From Polyodon spathula (taxonomy: Eukaryota > Chordata > Actinopteri > Acipenseriformes > Polyodontidae), in the NCBI RefSeq assembly GCF_017654505.1, contig NC_054570.1, positions 186,001-250,000 of the forward strand: a DNA stretch of 64,000 nt, in the 5' to 3' direction. The notes under the pieces were generated by a model. That model did no database searches. It saw nothing but the letters and a program-made list of their open reading frames with translations, and was not told the origin of the DNA. Below are positions 23,339-36,033 of the stretch, piece after piece (the stretch's first letter is position 1; the number at the start of each line of letters is the position of its first letter). Made by a program: the position numbers and the translations under genes.

Positions 23339-26300
23339 CTACGAGCAGTCCTGTTCACTGCCACTCCCGCACTGCGGTTTGTGTCTCTCCCATTGGCAGA
23401 TGGTGTTGGCGTACTCCACAATCACCTTGTCCATCCAGGTGAGAGGCTGAGGGAAGAGCACCGCCCCCTCGAAGAATCCCAGGTGCCCTCCATGTAGCGT
23501 GAGGGCAAAGATCACATTCTCCTTCTTCTCTGTGAGAGGAAAGAGAAACAAGGTTTCACTGCTTCTGAAGAGAATAAGGAGACAAACACTGAGAGGGAGA
23601 AGGGGCGGGAGGATTACAGGGTAGAGTGAAAGTGAGTGAGGCTAAAGAGAAAATAGGACTTGTTTAAACACACTAACATCATCTTCTAGCACCTCAAATA
23701 AACATTAGGACAGTCTCCAGTTCTGTCACCCTGCACATAACAGGTGCTGAACACTCCAGTGCCAAACTTCCAATAGACAATGCATTCTTAGCTCAGTCTT
23801 ACAGTTGCGTTGTATTTTAATGAGGACTAAATACACTCATTGTAACCATCAGCTCTCCAGCGCAGCACTGTCACCCTATCCCCTAAATCCACTTTCAGTT
23901 CTGAACCTGGCACATTATTTGTGAATGAAAAACAAGAATCATATTTTGGAAAGCTTGCACTCTGAAAACTAGAGGAGCAAGGAAAGTCAAAATCATGGGT
24001 TCTTTAAACACGATTCCCTGGGTATCTCTTACGCCATTCACAGCAAAAACTGGGTTAGTAGTTATTTTTTATTTATTTACTTATTTTTTTAAAAACGTCT
24101 GACCTTTAAATTAGCTCCCCAGGTAGAATGTATTTTGCGCTGCACTGTAGCTGATTGGAGACACACAGCAACAGCTGGTGCACTCAACTCCCTGCTCTTG
24201 CATTTCAGTCAACCAAATCCTGGGGCAACAGAGCCCTGTGGAAGCAGTGCATCCTCATGGGCAAAGTCGAGAGCTTGAGAGACAGGCTGGACTAGTGCTT
24301 ACAGATGAAGGGCTGGTGGGCAGGGTGGTCTAGTGGTTAGAGTTGAAGGATTGATGGGCAGTGTGGGACTTAATTGTTCTATATTGTATTTCTTAAAAGC
24401 ATAATTTCATAGCATGAAATGCATTTTTCCAAATTCATAGAAAAGCAAAAAGGAAAGAATGTCCGCCAGTCCCTCCAGTGTTGTTTTCTGTTCTCCATTT
24501 CTTCCCTCGGTACATTTACATTGTTCTATTAGATCCGTGACACACCAGCCCTGCAAACAACATCTCAATAGGAGACGTCCGAGGCAGACTACAGCAATAC
24601 AAACAGGCTGCTTTTTAACTCGCTCTTTTTAAAGAGCCTGTCCTTTGGTTCTAATGCTAGAGGTTTATGAAGGAGCTGTGGTATGTACGGTACATTTACA
24701 GTTTCAATTGAAAGCAGACCGTCTGTATCTTCTTACCTGCAAGTGTGCGTGGGATGGTCAGCAAGCTTGGATGCACCAGTGGGTCATCTGATGTGTTTAC
24801 CAATAACAGAGGCACATTGACCTGGAGAGATCGGGAACCCAATAAAGCTGGTCAGGTTAGAAGCTTGAATAGAAGTGCTACAAGCACACCTTGAATACCT
24901 TTCAGGAGATGTTTTTTCCTATATTTTTCAGAAAAAACTAAAAAGTAACAAATAACCAAATAAGAATACATATTATCTATAATAATCATAAAAAAACAGT
25001 CCAAAGGCCATGATGAATTTATACTAAATGTTAAGTAGGCAGAAGAGGGAATCAGAAAAGGCAGCAGTGTCTTCACCATCACGTTGCTCACAGACGACAT
25101 TTACCTAGATAATGAATTTCCCAAAGCCCTCGGGCTTCATTATGTCTCCGATTATAGGATGGGATTGAAAACACACAGCATGGGATAACACAACACAACG
25201 GGTTTTCAAGATGTTTGTTAACAGAGCTATCAATCCCCACAAGGTTTTCACATAGAAAATAATCTCAAATGGGAGACGAGAGTCAGCCCCTCGCTCCCAT
25301 AGCTCTGTTGCTGGTGCAGGAGATCCTAGCAGAATATGCCCTGCAGGATATTATTTTAACAAACAAACCGAAAAAAACACAACAATTCTACAGCATACTT
25401 AGTGGACAAATGCTTCAAGAGAAACAGGTCTGATAAAACCATACAATGAAGCAGATACTCACATTGTGAATATAATGGACACAGCTGTCCTTCTCATAGT
25501 ATTCCTTGAGGGAGTCGTACCCATGGAATTTTCTACAAAATATCAACACAAATACAAAATAAATAAATAAAATCACACATAAGACAATTCTAAAAACTAC
25601 ATGCAATACATTTCACATTCCACCTCTCCTCCCAATGATATAAAGATCTGGCTCAAAATCAAAATTATTTTTTAAAGTGGGTTGTAATAATTATTATTGT
25701 TTTTTTTAAGTTAAGAAATTTATGCCAAACTAAATTTTGGAGTCTCCTGTAGTGGTAAAGTTGCTAGAAAATAGAATGCATAAAACAGGCAGCCAATTTT
25801 CGAGCGTACAGCGCTGGAACCCCAGCTGCAGAGAGGGCCCTCACCTCATGATGTTGTCGTCAATCTGCATGAGGGAGGTAGCTGTGAAGAGCCGGCTCAG
25901 GTCGGCATCCTCCATCATCCTGGGTCTCTTGCTGGAGCTGTCTCCGAACAGCATGCCCCTGCAACACAGAGAGTGAGCATCTGTGTGTGTTTACAGCAGT
26001 GAGCAAGCGAGCATCTGTGTGTTTACAGAAGTGGGCGAGTGAGCATCTGTGTGTGTTTACAGGAGTGAGTGAGCATGTGTGTTTAAAAGGGCTTGGCAAG
26101 CAACTGAAGGTCCTCTCTTATCGTAGGTCAGGATCGCATCTGATAAAAAGGTCACACTCTCATGACTGTAAACTTCACACGTGCTGTGTTCTTGATTTTA
26201 ATTTTTATGAATTAATTTATGTATGATGTATAATTAGATTTTGACCTCGGAATGCACAGGACTGACTGACAACTGACAACATTTCTGCAAAACCCTGTTC

Positions 26301-29300
26301 AAGCTCCCAGCTTGGTTGAGCCTGGTTGATCCCCCTCTGCATTCAGCAGCTATTGTCAGCTGTGGCTGCCCGGGCCTACCTGTGTGAGAGGATGATCCTC
26401 TTCATGTTGTCCGCCATGAGGAAGTTGTAAAATCTCCGGCACTGATCCCACTGCAGGAATGTCTCTTGAGCCCTGGGTAACAACACAACAGGCCGGTTAC
26501 TGAAACATAAGCTGAGTTTAACCACAAGACTGATTCATCACCAGCCAAGGTGGAGCTCATTTGTTTGTGTGTACTGTAGTTTGAAAAAGAGACAGACAGT
26601 CAGGTTTATCTAATTTTGGAATGAACTGTATAAATAGACACCAAGACACCTGCTCAGTAGAGATATATTATTCAGACTAGGCACAGTAACCTTGGGTTCC
26701 TTTGAACAGATGGGAAAACAAACAAACAGACAGGATTAACTTCACTCTGCTCCACTTCCTCTTATTCAACAAGAGCAAAATAAAAAACAGAAGACAAATC
26801 AGAAATTAGCAATTTGCCATTTTAACCTAGAGCAGGGCTTCCCAACCCTGGTCCTGGGGATCCCCTGTGTCTTCTGGTATTCATTCCAACTGAGCTCTCA
26901 ATTACTTAACAAAACCCTTAATTGAACTAATAATTTGCTTAATTAGATCTTTTTACTTGTTTTTAGCTCTTAAACAGTTGCAGATTTCAAGTTAGCTGCA
27001 ACATTTTATAAGTAACTCTGAAACTTTTTAGAAACTGAGAACAATTAAAAAGGTCTACTTAAGCAAATTATTAGTTCAATTAAGGGTTTTGTTAAGTAAT
27101 TGAGAGCTCAGTTGGAATGAAAACCAGAAGACACATGGGATGGGTTGGGTAGCCCTGTCCTAGAGGCAGCTATGCTTGAACCAGTGCTTTCTTATTCCTG
27201 CCACTAGAGGTCCCTGATACTTTCAGAACACTGAAACAGGTTCAGATGCTCCGTCCCGGGACAGCATGAGCCAAACTGTTTCGTTAAGTTCCAGACAGCC
27301 TATTCTAGAACAGTGCCAAAGAGTTCACTTAAGAGTTTGAAAAGGAATCCACACAGCTGTTTGTTCAAATGGGAGGAACAGTATATAAAACAATACCATT
27401 ATTGCCTTAGAATCTAGGACTACGACAACTAGAGATACCAGGGCGCTGTTTTGAAAGAGCAGGGGGAAGGTACTAAGCTGTCTGCATAACAAACACATCA
27501 CATCAGAGCACGACAGACTCGGACTGTGCAAGCATAAGCTGCATAAAACAAGTAGATTATTCCCCTCCACAAATGTCATCCTGTCACATGACTCAGTTCT
27601 GAGCTAACCAACAATCTTTCCTGGAAACGGATGCCGTCTCACTCAGAGCTACATTTAATTAGTTTAAAACCTCCTGCTGTCCACGCTCGGCGAGGGGCAT
27701 CTGAGTTGGCACAATTTAATCAGAATCTTTAGCACATTTGCCCATTGAAACCAATAAAAATACTATATATTTAAAATAATATAAGGTAACAGAAGAAACG
27801 ATTCAGGCAACATCCTAGCACCCGCCCTCCCTTCCAAATCAGCAATGAGGGATGCCTGGAATGATTTCAGGAATTTCAATTATACACAGAGGATGAATAC
27901 CTCCAGGCAGCCTAGAAGGACGTCAGCTGAGCGAGATAACTTACAAACAGCTGCTTACTTCTAAATAAAACATACGTCTTGTCACAGAGAGGGTTGGAGA
28001 TACATGGGAGTCTGACGTCCATCCCTGTTCCTCCCAGACTGGCTTGCGAGTACCCACCTGAGTGCGCTGTAGCCCTGGCACACACTGACGCAGCACAGCA
28101 CTCTCTCCTGGTTGGTGTGGTTCTCACCCAGGAACTTGCAGACAATGTTGCCACCTAGGCTGAAGCCCACAACAATGAGCTGCGTCTGGGGGAATGTCTT
28201 CTTGATGTAGCCCACCATGGCTGCAAACTCCCAGGTGCAGCCTAAGAGCAAGAGGCAATATTGAACATTTACAGGTTTTTATTTCATGTATGTACGTACT
28301 CAGGAGAGCAGTTAAGCTGGCCAGCAGAAAATGCATATAAAGTGATATAAAGAAACATTACTGATGCTGGAAGACTTGACCTGCCAGTGTAGAAAATTGG
28401 GTTGCGTGTGAATGTAACGGTCTGTGTTTAATGCACTTCTGAACTGGATACAGACTATTCTGTGCGGGGGTTCCTGCACATGTAATAATCACAGAGGAAG
28501 ACATCTGCACTCTCCTATTTCTGAAATAAGCTGGAACACAGCTGCTGAAATATCAACACAAGCGATATGCTGCCTCCGGACTAACTTAAACACAAACCAT
28601 CAAGCAGAAACTAGGTGGGGGTCTGGTGAATGCATGACTACAGCTATCAGGATCCTGAAACAATTGATCACTATGACCTGCACAAAATGTAAGTGTGCTC
28701 AGAGTCTGATACTCTGAATACATTGTGGTAAAGCAGGCGTTTCCTGTGTAAACCTCTGAAGACATGCATCCTCGGTGTGGAGGTAATCCACTCGAAGGTG
28801 GTCAGGCAAGGCATGTTACCCCTTGTGTGAAGGCTGCAAGGACACAGGAAGAGGACTGCTGACACAGGACTCTTGTTTGTAGAAATACTTGGTCATCGTG
28901 ACCGTGACACACAAGCATTCGGCTCTGCTATCCTTACCGTAGGTGAACATGCGGGGAGAGGTTAGCTCAATGTTAGGCAGAGCTCCCAGGTGGTTAAGGA
29001 CTGCACACCGGTAGCCCTGCTTCTGAGCGTAGTCCACAAAGGTTCGTATGTAGTGCTTCTCACTGTGGTTACCAATCCCAGGACAAATAACCATGGTGAC
29101 ATCATCTAGTTAGGAAATCAGATCAAAACAAAACAGTTTAGCATCAGGGCATGACACATTCCGAGAACATTTCTAAATCATTGCCCTAAACTTTGCAGAT
29201 TGCAAAAATGAGAAGTAGAACGATGTGTTGTTTTACACAGGGTATAATGTGGCAGGAGCATTGCAAACTACTTCCTCTTGTGAAAGTTCCCAGAGCAAAC

Positions 29301-32300
29301 TGAGCCCTCATAATCACTCTCCCCCTCTCTCATTATTCTCCTACATGCTTGACGTGTCTGACAGGTTTTGACACACTGCTACAGTAGGTAAATCAAAACC
29401 TTCCAAGAAAATAAGTAACATATTAAATCGCTGGGAGTGTCAAAAGTGAACACAATATGCTCCTCATGAAATGCATTTTACACATACATTTGAGCAGAAA
29501 TTGAGCACTTGTTTGTCAGAATGTTTTTGTTACACGGCGAGTTCCATTATAGCCCATCTGAAAATACAAAGAGATCCTTTGGCTCCCAAGGAAGGGAAGT
29601 CCCTACCTGGGGAAATTTTGGCAGAGCAATTGGTCTGGTTATTCTACAATCTAACAGCACTGTGACCTCAGACCCAGCATGCTGGTGTGTGCTGGTAGGT
29701 GCATATTTTCAGATTGGAGCTACACCGCACTGTCCCTTCTAGGAATCCACATGGCCCTATACCAGAGCTGTGGGTGCAGATTTTGAATTGTGAGCGTTCT
29801 CCGCCCCCTTTACCTCCTGTGCACTGGTCAGCTAGAGGTTCGAAGAGGTCAAAGGTGGCCGTAGCCCCGTCATGCATGGCGAGGAATTTGCGCAGCCCTA
29901 TTGGATGAGGTGAGCTGACCCGGCCCATCTTCCCATACAGCGCCGTCTGTAGGTGCCCGCATTTCCCCCATAGCAGGGGAGGAATGTACCTGTTCAGGAG
30001 ACATTGATCAGTATTTAACTGCAATATAAATCTCCACCATCTAACTGTACCATTACAGCTGAGCTCAACACATTACAGTGTAGAGTGAGCAAAACTTCAC
30101 TGAACAGCATCATTTATCTTTTTATTTTATTTTTAAATACAGCCGTTAGGAGAGATGTACGGGTTCCAGTCATAAATAATGTTTAACAGGTGGATTGATG
30201 AAACAGTGGTTTTAATCGCCTCCTTTCAAACCAGACCATTTACTCACTGGATGACTCCAGGGAAAATGAGATTTTCCATTATATTTTTGTCTAGTTCCTG
30301 GAGGATTATGGATCAGTCAACTGCACAGGATGACAGAAATTAATTACACTGTATTATGTGCTTAATTACAAGTCAGTATTAGCTAGAGCCATGAAGACTA
30401 TATTTATACAATCCCAACCTTTTAAACTGATAGGAAGTCTGCTTGTTATAAAACAGTGGAGAATGGGGGTCAAAGCACCACACGCATCTGCATCCTCACT
30501 AGAACGACACAGTGGCCTACTGTAAATCACTTTTCCATACATATGCATACAGCTCAGAAATATGAAGACTGATCCAGCAGTCTCTCTGTAAGCACAATGT
30601 AAAGTAGACGAAGCAGGTCCAGTTTTATCTCCAAATAGGATTAGAAGATTGTAGTGCAGAGGGGAGGACTACCTGTTAAAGCAGTGTAAACTGATCAATG
30701 TTTATTGCAGAGAAACAGGACAAAACAGCCAGCACCGACTGACACAAGATAGAACCCCAAGGAGCAAGGCCCAGTCACGCTGACAGTCGTGTAAACATCC
30801 CTGTGCCTCTTATCTCCCTTTCTATGCTTTCTCTCTATCTCAGATCTAATCACCTCTTAAATTATTTTTCCATTTAACAATAAAACTCCAATGCTGAGTG
30901 ATCGTAGCTAAAGCAATTCACCTGTTCCTCAGGACACTGTACTAGCCTTTGCTAACAGTTCTCCTCAGCTGTTGCAGTTTTCTGAATTGCCACCCAGGAA
31001 GAGAAAGTGTCTAAATATGTAAAAATGTGTGTCTAAATAGCCCCATTATTAGGAATAAGAAAACAGAAAGGGATTACCTCCTTCGTGAGGACAGACAGCA
31101 AGCCAAGAACAGAAGAAAAGTGCATGAAGAATACCTGAGTAGAATTAGCTCTGCTGAAATACGACCGGCGATCTCTGGTTAGACACTACAGAGTTCACAA
31201 AACCTTTAGCACACTCAGGGGTATGTAGTAGAGTAGACAGAGAGGCTTCCACAGCTGGTAATGCAGCCAAAGCTGTATTAGCCGAAGACACTTATGAACA
31301 TGAAAAAAAATATGAGAATAGCAATTTACTATCTATGGAAACGCCCTTGTGCTTGCAAACAGGCACCAAAACAGGAAATGTCTGCAGTTGTGTCAGAGTT
31401 CATTGAGGTAGCCTGGCCCAACACAAGCCGTGCGTCACTGCTTGAAACATGACTCATCAACTCAGTTGAGCTCCTCTGCCGTTTATTTGTACAGCGCATG
31501 AAGGGAGGGTTAAAGTGTAGTTAAGGAGAGGAATCTGCGAGCAATTCAACAGTCTGAAGTCCTTCCTCATGACACTTTCTTACTGCCAGACTGGAGGCTC
31601 TTGTTACAAGGGTCTGTATCTGAGACTCAGGTGTGTCAGGAGTGTTTGTGAATATGCTCAATGCACCAGCATCTGGTATAATAACCCTTCTAAAAGTTTA
31701 CTACTGTGGCAGTTTTGCAGTTTTCCCATGCTTTTCCTTGGGTATACTATGAATTCAGCAGTTTACCTTTTATTTATTTTTTTAATACATTCCCTACATC
31801 GCTAGGCTTTTCCATGCTTTCTATACACGATTATACTGTGCTACGCTTTTACTGTGGTGAACCTTTATAAAACCCAAAGATTTAAAATAGTCATTGGAAT
31901 AATATTTTTACAAAAAGTACATAATTGGTTTGCTGTTATCTTTTTGTTTTCAGACATTAACATTTTTCAATAGGATCCTGCAATAACACATTATCTTTTA
32001 AACAAATGCAAAACAATTACAAAATCAACAGCGCTTTGTATAGCAGCCCAGCTCTCACGCCAGTCCTATACGCTACCCAGCAGCTACAGCCACTCTACTA
32101 CTGTCATGGAAACAATCAAGTTACGCAACAGTGGGCTCTGGGTCACTGTATATAAAGGAGCTCTAGTTATGCAAACTACAGCACTAGACACCAGTTTAAT
32201 CAGAACAGTACAGTAACAACCTTCCAGGTGCACTCAAGTGATAAGTGACCTGAAGCACATTACACCAAAAACACACAGCAGCAAATCCTCACACATTGCT

Positions 32301-33486
32301 CGATGCCTCCAAAACTATTGTGTAGAGAATAAAGCGCTACATTTTACTACATTTTTAGCGCTACTGGTCATCTCAACTGCTGCAATTTTCAGATCCTTGC
32401 TGCTCACTTCATTTCAGAGTCAGACCTCGAGTTCTAACAAACCCACAGAGGAGCTCCCATTCAGAAGAACCACACATCAGTGACCTTAACCTTCAGCCAC
32501 TAAGCTACACTGCTTCCCCTCCCAGTCCACCACCACCACCACCACCACAAACCACTTAGTGAACAGCCTTATCGTATAGCACAAGGTCAGACTACTTTTC
32601 AATATTCATCAGACACTGCCTTTTGCTACAGCTCGTGCAACATTTGCCTTTGAGGGCATGCACTTAAGCAAATATTAAAGAAAAGCTTGCATGTTTGAAT
32701 TTGTAACAGAACTTGAACTGTTCATCTACAGTCAAATTAGCCCAGATAAACTAGACAAACGACTAGGCACATACTGTATGCAAAACAGAAAAGGATTGTC
32801 CTGAGAAATATTTGAATTGAAGTCTAACAGTAGCTGCATTGCTGTTACAACATACCTGAGGTTCCTGAACTTCTGCTAATGCACAGCGGTAGTGCCGTAT
32901 ACTAACACTATTCTGATGTGACTAGGTACCATAAATACTGCTTGGACAGGATTCACGATTCTAAATGGTCAGCACAATTGTACATTTCAAAGCTCTGGCT
33001 TAAAGCCATCCCAGTTCCACTCCACAGATCCACGTTAAACATATCTGGATTCTCACACAGCCCAGACAGAAGCGTGCAGGCGTGCATTCTAGTCCATCAC
33101 TTTGCAAATCTCACTTTCACAAGAACTTATTTTTATAGAATGTGTAGCAATATTCACTTATTTATTTTCAAATAATCTACACACAGGCCAATGCATGCTG
33201 ATGAAAATCGCCTGCAGCAAGTCTGGGGATTATGCTCTTGTAGAAATACCCAAGAAAGGTGGGAGGCCAGCAGTACTCACTCTTTGGTCAGCAGCGAGCA
33301 GGACTTGATCAGGAAGCGGTTGAGCGGGGTGTCCTGATAGCTGAGGCAAGGCGGCTCGGTCGGGCTCTTCAGGTTCAGAAAGCGCACTATGATGTACAGC
33401 ACTGTCGCCACCGCTGCCAGCTTCACCCCGTCAAACATCGCCGGCAACTCGGGGGCAATGGTGTCCACTTCCCCATCTTTGTTCAT
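23339..33486 (-). CDS. abhd2: Monoacylglycerol lipase ABHD2, complete, 9 coding exons
   Basis: Membrane alpha/beta-hydrolase; the mammalian enzyme is known as a progesterone-dependent 2-arachidonoylglycerol lipase of sperm. Coding exons: 33281-33486, 29814-29989, 28938-29105, 28058-28241, 26380-26472, 25845-25958, 25463-25532, 24737-24821 and 23339-23529. All junctions are in phase, giving 428 residues (human 425). An N-terminal hydrophobic segment (FDGVKLAAVATVLYIIVRFL) is the membrane anchor. The nucleophile Ser is in VGFSLGGN, the acid in TSDDPLVH, and the His in LHGGHLGFF, so the catalytic triad is intact. The first coding exon has an acceptor at 33493, seven bases upstream of the ATG, so at least one 5' non-coding exon exists. 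It lies wholly inside a 25-kb block bounded by two gaps. Confidence 0.95.
24305..24345 (+). repeat. Single tRNA A-box-like fragment
   Basis: The text GTGGTCTAGTGGTTAGAG occurs at about 24327-24344 in an ABHD2 intron. It is the same core as the tandem array at 43931-44360 and matches the 5' part of tRNA-Glu. It is likely a dispersed fragment of the same repeat family. Confidence 0.5.
26825..27165. mobile_element. hAT-type MITE with 8-bp target duplication
   Basis: A 325-bp fold-back element at 26833-27157. The left end begins CAGGGCTTCCCAACCC and the right end is the inverted CAGGGCTACCCAACCC. The inverted similarity runs over roughly 110 bp on each side (shared words include GAGCTCTCAATTACTTAAC), with a short deletion near the right tip. 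Flanks ACCTAGAG (26825-26832) and TCCTAGAG (27158-27165) form an 8-bp target-site duplication with one mismatch. CAGGG termini and an 8-bp duplication are typical of hAT transposons. It has no coding capacity and lies in an ABHD2 intron. Confidence 0.88.
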
Positions 33487-35964
33487 GATGGATCTGAGGG
33501 GAGAAAGCCTCAAGTTACACATGTACAGTGAAACGGTCGATTACACCTACCCTATCAAGGACATGATGTACAGTACTGTAATGCTATTACATACGTTGTA
33601 ACTACTGTAAAAGACCTCAGGAATTCGCACAGATGGAAAGTAGACTCCCGTTGCATAGCAGTTTGATACATTCTTGGTTTTACTAAGAGTTTAATATGTC
33701 CAGAGCTTGCTACCTATATACTGTGGCTAATCAAGCTCACAGTAAAACATGGAATCAGTGAAACTGCTATGCAATAGGAGTGTTATTTCCATCCCTGATT
33801 CACAGACGCTCTCTTCCAATATAATGGAGATGTTTCCAAAAGAAAGCTGGCAGCACAAAATAAAGTGGATTTGTTATTTGCAGCTTTACCAGAAATAACT
33901 TTTTTCTGACCCACCCTTCCACTGTTTTTGTATAATATTATGCTATACAGCAAGTATAAAGAACAGTCAAATTACAACACTACAGTATCGAGTAAATTAA
34001 ACTTTGCTTACCACGTTGGCTTCTCTTTCTGTATACAAAAAAAAAAAAAGGGATAAACTGTCCACACTGTGTGCGATCTGTGCAAAATTTTCCAAGTCAC
34101 AGTGTTCCGGTCAAATCTGAAAATCAACAAAGACACAAATTACTCTTCTGTTCATGAGATTGACAGGCATCAGGCAGGAACGAGAAGACAAAGTCCAGAC
34201 TTCATACCAATTTAGTAAACCATGCTGTATTTTAGCGTTCGATTTATCAGCCAACAGTTTGTTTCTGCTGAAAGAAAAAATGATATCCAACACGCTAATT
34301 GGCAAAGCTGCACACTGCATATCACAGTGCCAGGGACACATTTAAAAATAAAAGGTCACGGTAGGCTCTAGCTAAAGCGATCGGAGCTGCTGTTGTAATT
34401 ACATCCCCTGTGCTGCCCCTGTTCGTCTGTGTAGAACTCCCTGGAAAGGATAATGATCAGAGCCTCTGATTCAAGCCCCGAAATTAAAAACAACTGAGGA
34501 CTGCACTGGAAGTGCAAGGAAACAGCAGCAGCAGCAGCAGTTGGACTGCAGTTTAAGGTTAATGTAATTGCAGTTTACTGTTACAATGTTGCGTAGCAAA
34601 GACACAGCCATTCAATTATACTGGCACTCGGGTATCTGTTTGCACGGCTGCCGGGGTACAGTGTAAGCTACAGTTTATTTGTTTGTTTTTGCCAGTGCAA
34701 GGTGTGTATTGGCAGAACTGAGATGCAATCTCTGAATGTGTCTCTAGAAAGGGTTGAGTATTACCAGGAGAACAGAGTGGCAGCAGCACACAGAGACAGA
34801 GCTGGCTTATAAAGTCTCCAGTCACCAAAGCTGTTCACAGCAGTAGTATAATTATTGGTATAGCTCAAAGATGCACTCCAGGAGTGGAGACCAGACTCTC
34901 AGAACAGGGGAGAAGCTACATGCACCAGTGTGACTCATGTGCCCCTAGTGCCCACTTTATTGTTCCAGTTCAACAGTTTTTACATCACAAGCAAAGTAAG
35001 ATCACAACTGGCATCTGAATTATAGCATTTCCTCAGAGAGGCACAGGCCTGGATGGGCATGGGCTAAACATTATCAATCCGTCCATTAGTGCTGCAGAGT
35101 GGTGTGTGCATTAGGTCAATGCATCCTCAGAACATCCTTATTCTTTATGCTTTTACATCATTTCTGGCAAGATGTTCTTTTTGTTTTATTTAAAAACCAA
35201 CAAAATCAAGTTTGGCGATCTAAACTAAAACAAATCCTCCCAGGGGAAACTTCATATTTTATTACGGTTTTGGTTTTTGTCGCAGTGGAATTACACATCA
35301 TCCCTGTATCATCGCACAACGATACACGGAACTGCGCTCACACATGTATGTGAAGGGAGAGAACGGCAAGAAAGAAGAAGAGTAAAGTCAGCAAGACCTT
35401 TACACACTGCCTATGGAATCAAAACAAAATCACTATGCACCGGTTCAAAGAAAAAGAAAAATAAACACAGGCAGCCAATAACCAATAAGGTGTCAAAACA
35501 CAAAATACAATGAAGAATATACAGAGCCTGTATTCCAGGATGCTCTCTCATGCTGATTCATTGTTGTGTAATGTGGATCTTTACAGTACAGTAGTGTGAA
35601 GACAGGAGGGGGGAGGACGGTTAAGCTCTGAACTAAACCCAGGTACAGAGTCATTTCATGGAAGTAACCATCAACAAATGAAAAGAAAACCAAAACAACT
35701 TTTCATTCGACAAACAACTCCCATTAAACCACTCCGATGAGCACCCATTACTGCCCCAGAAAAACACCAAATTGGTCCTTGGATGTACGAAACAAAATAT
35801 AGACCAAACAAAACTTCTCTAAACTCTCTGGCTGCACACACCAGCCCTGACTACAGCTGGTTCAGACTATAAATATAGGAGAGAGCAGGGCACTAAACAG
35901 CGAATCAGGAGAAAATCTCAAAGCAAATCTCTGCATTTAATATCTATATTAAATAAATAATCTG

Positions 35965-35967
<3 letters not shown>

Positions 35968-36028
<61 letters not shown>
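35968..36028. repeat. (CT)n microsatellite
   Basis: About 30 CT dinucleotides in the presumed first intron or 5' flank of ABHD2. Confidence 0.95.
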
Positions 36029-36033
<5 letters not shown>

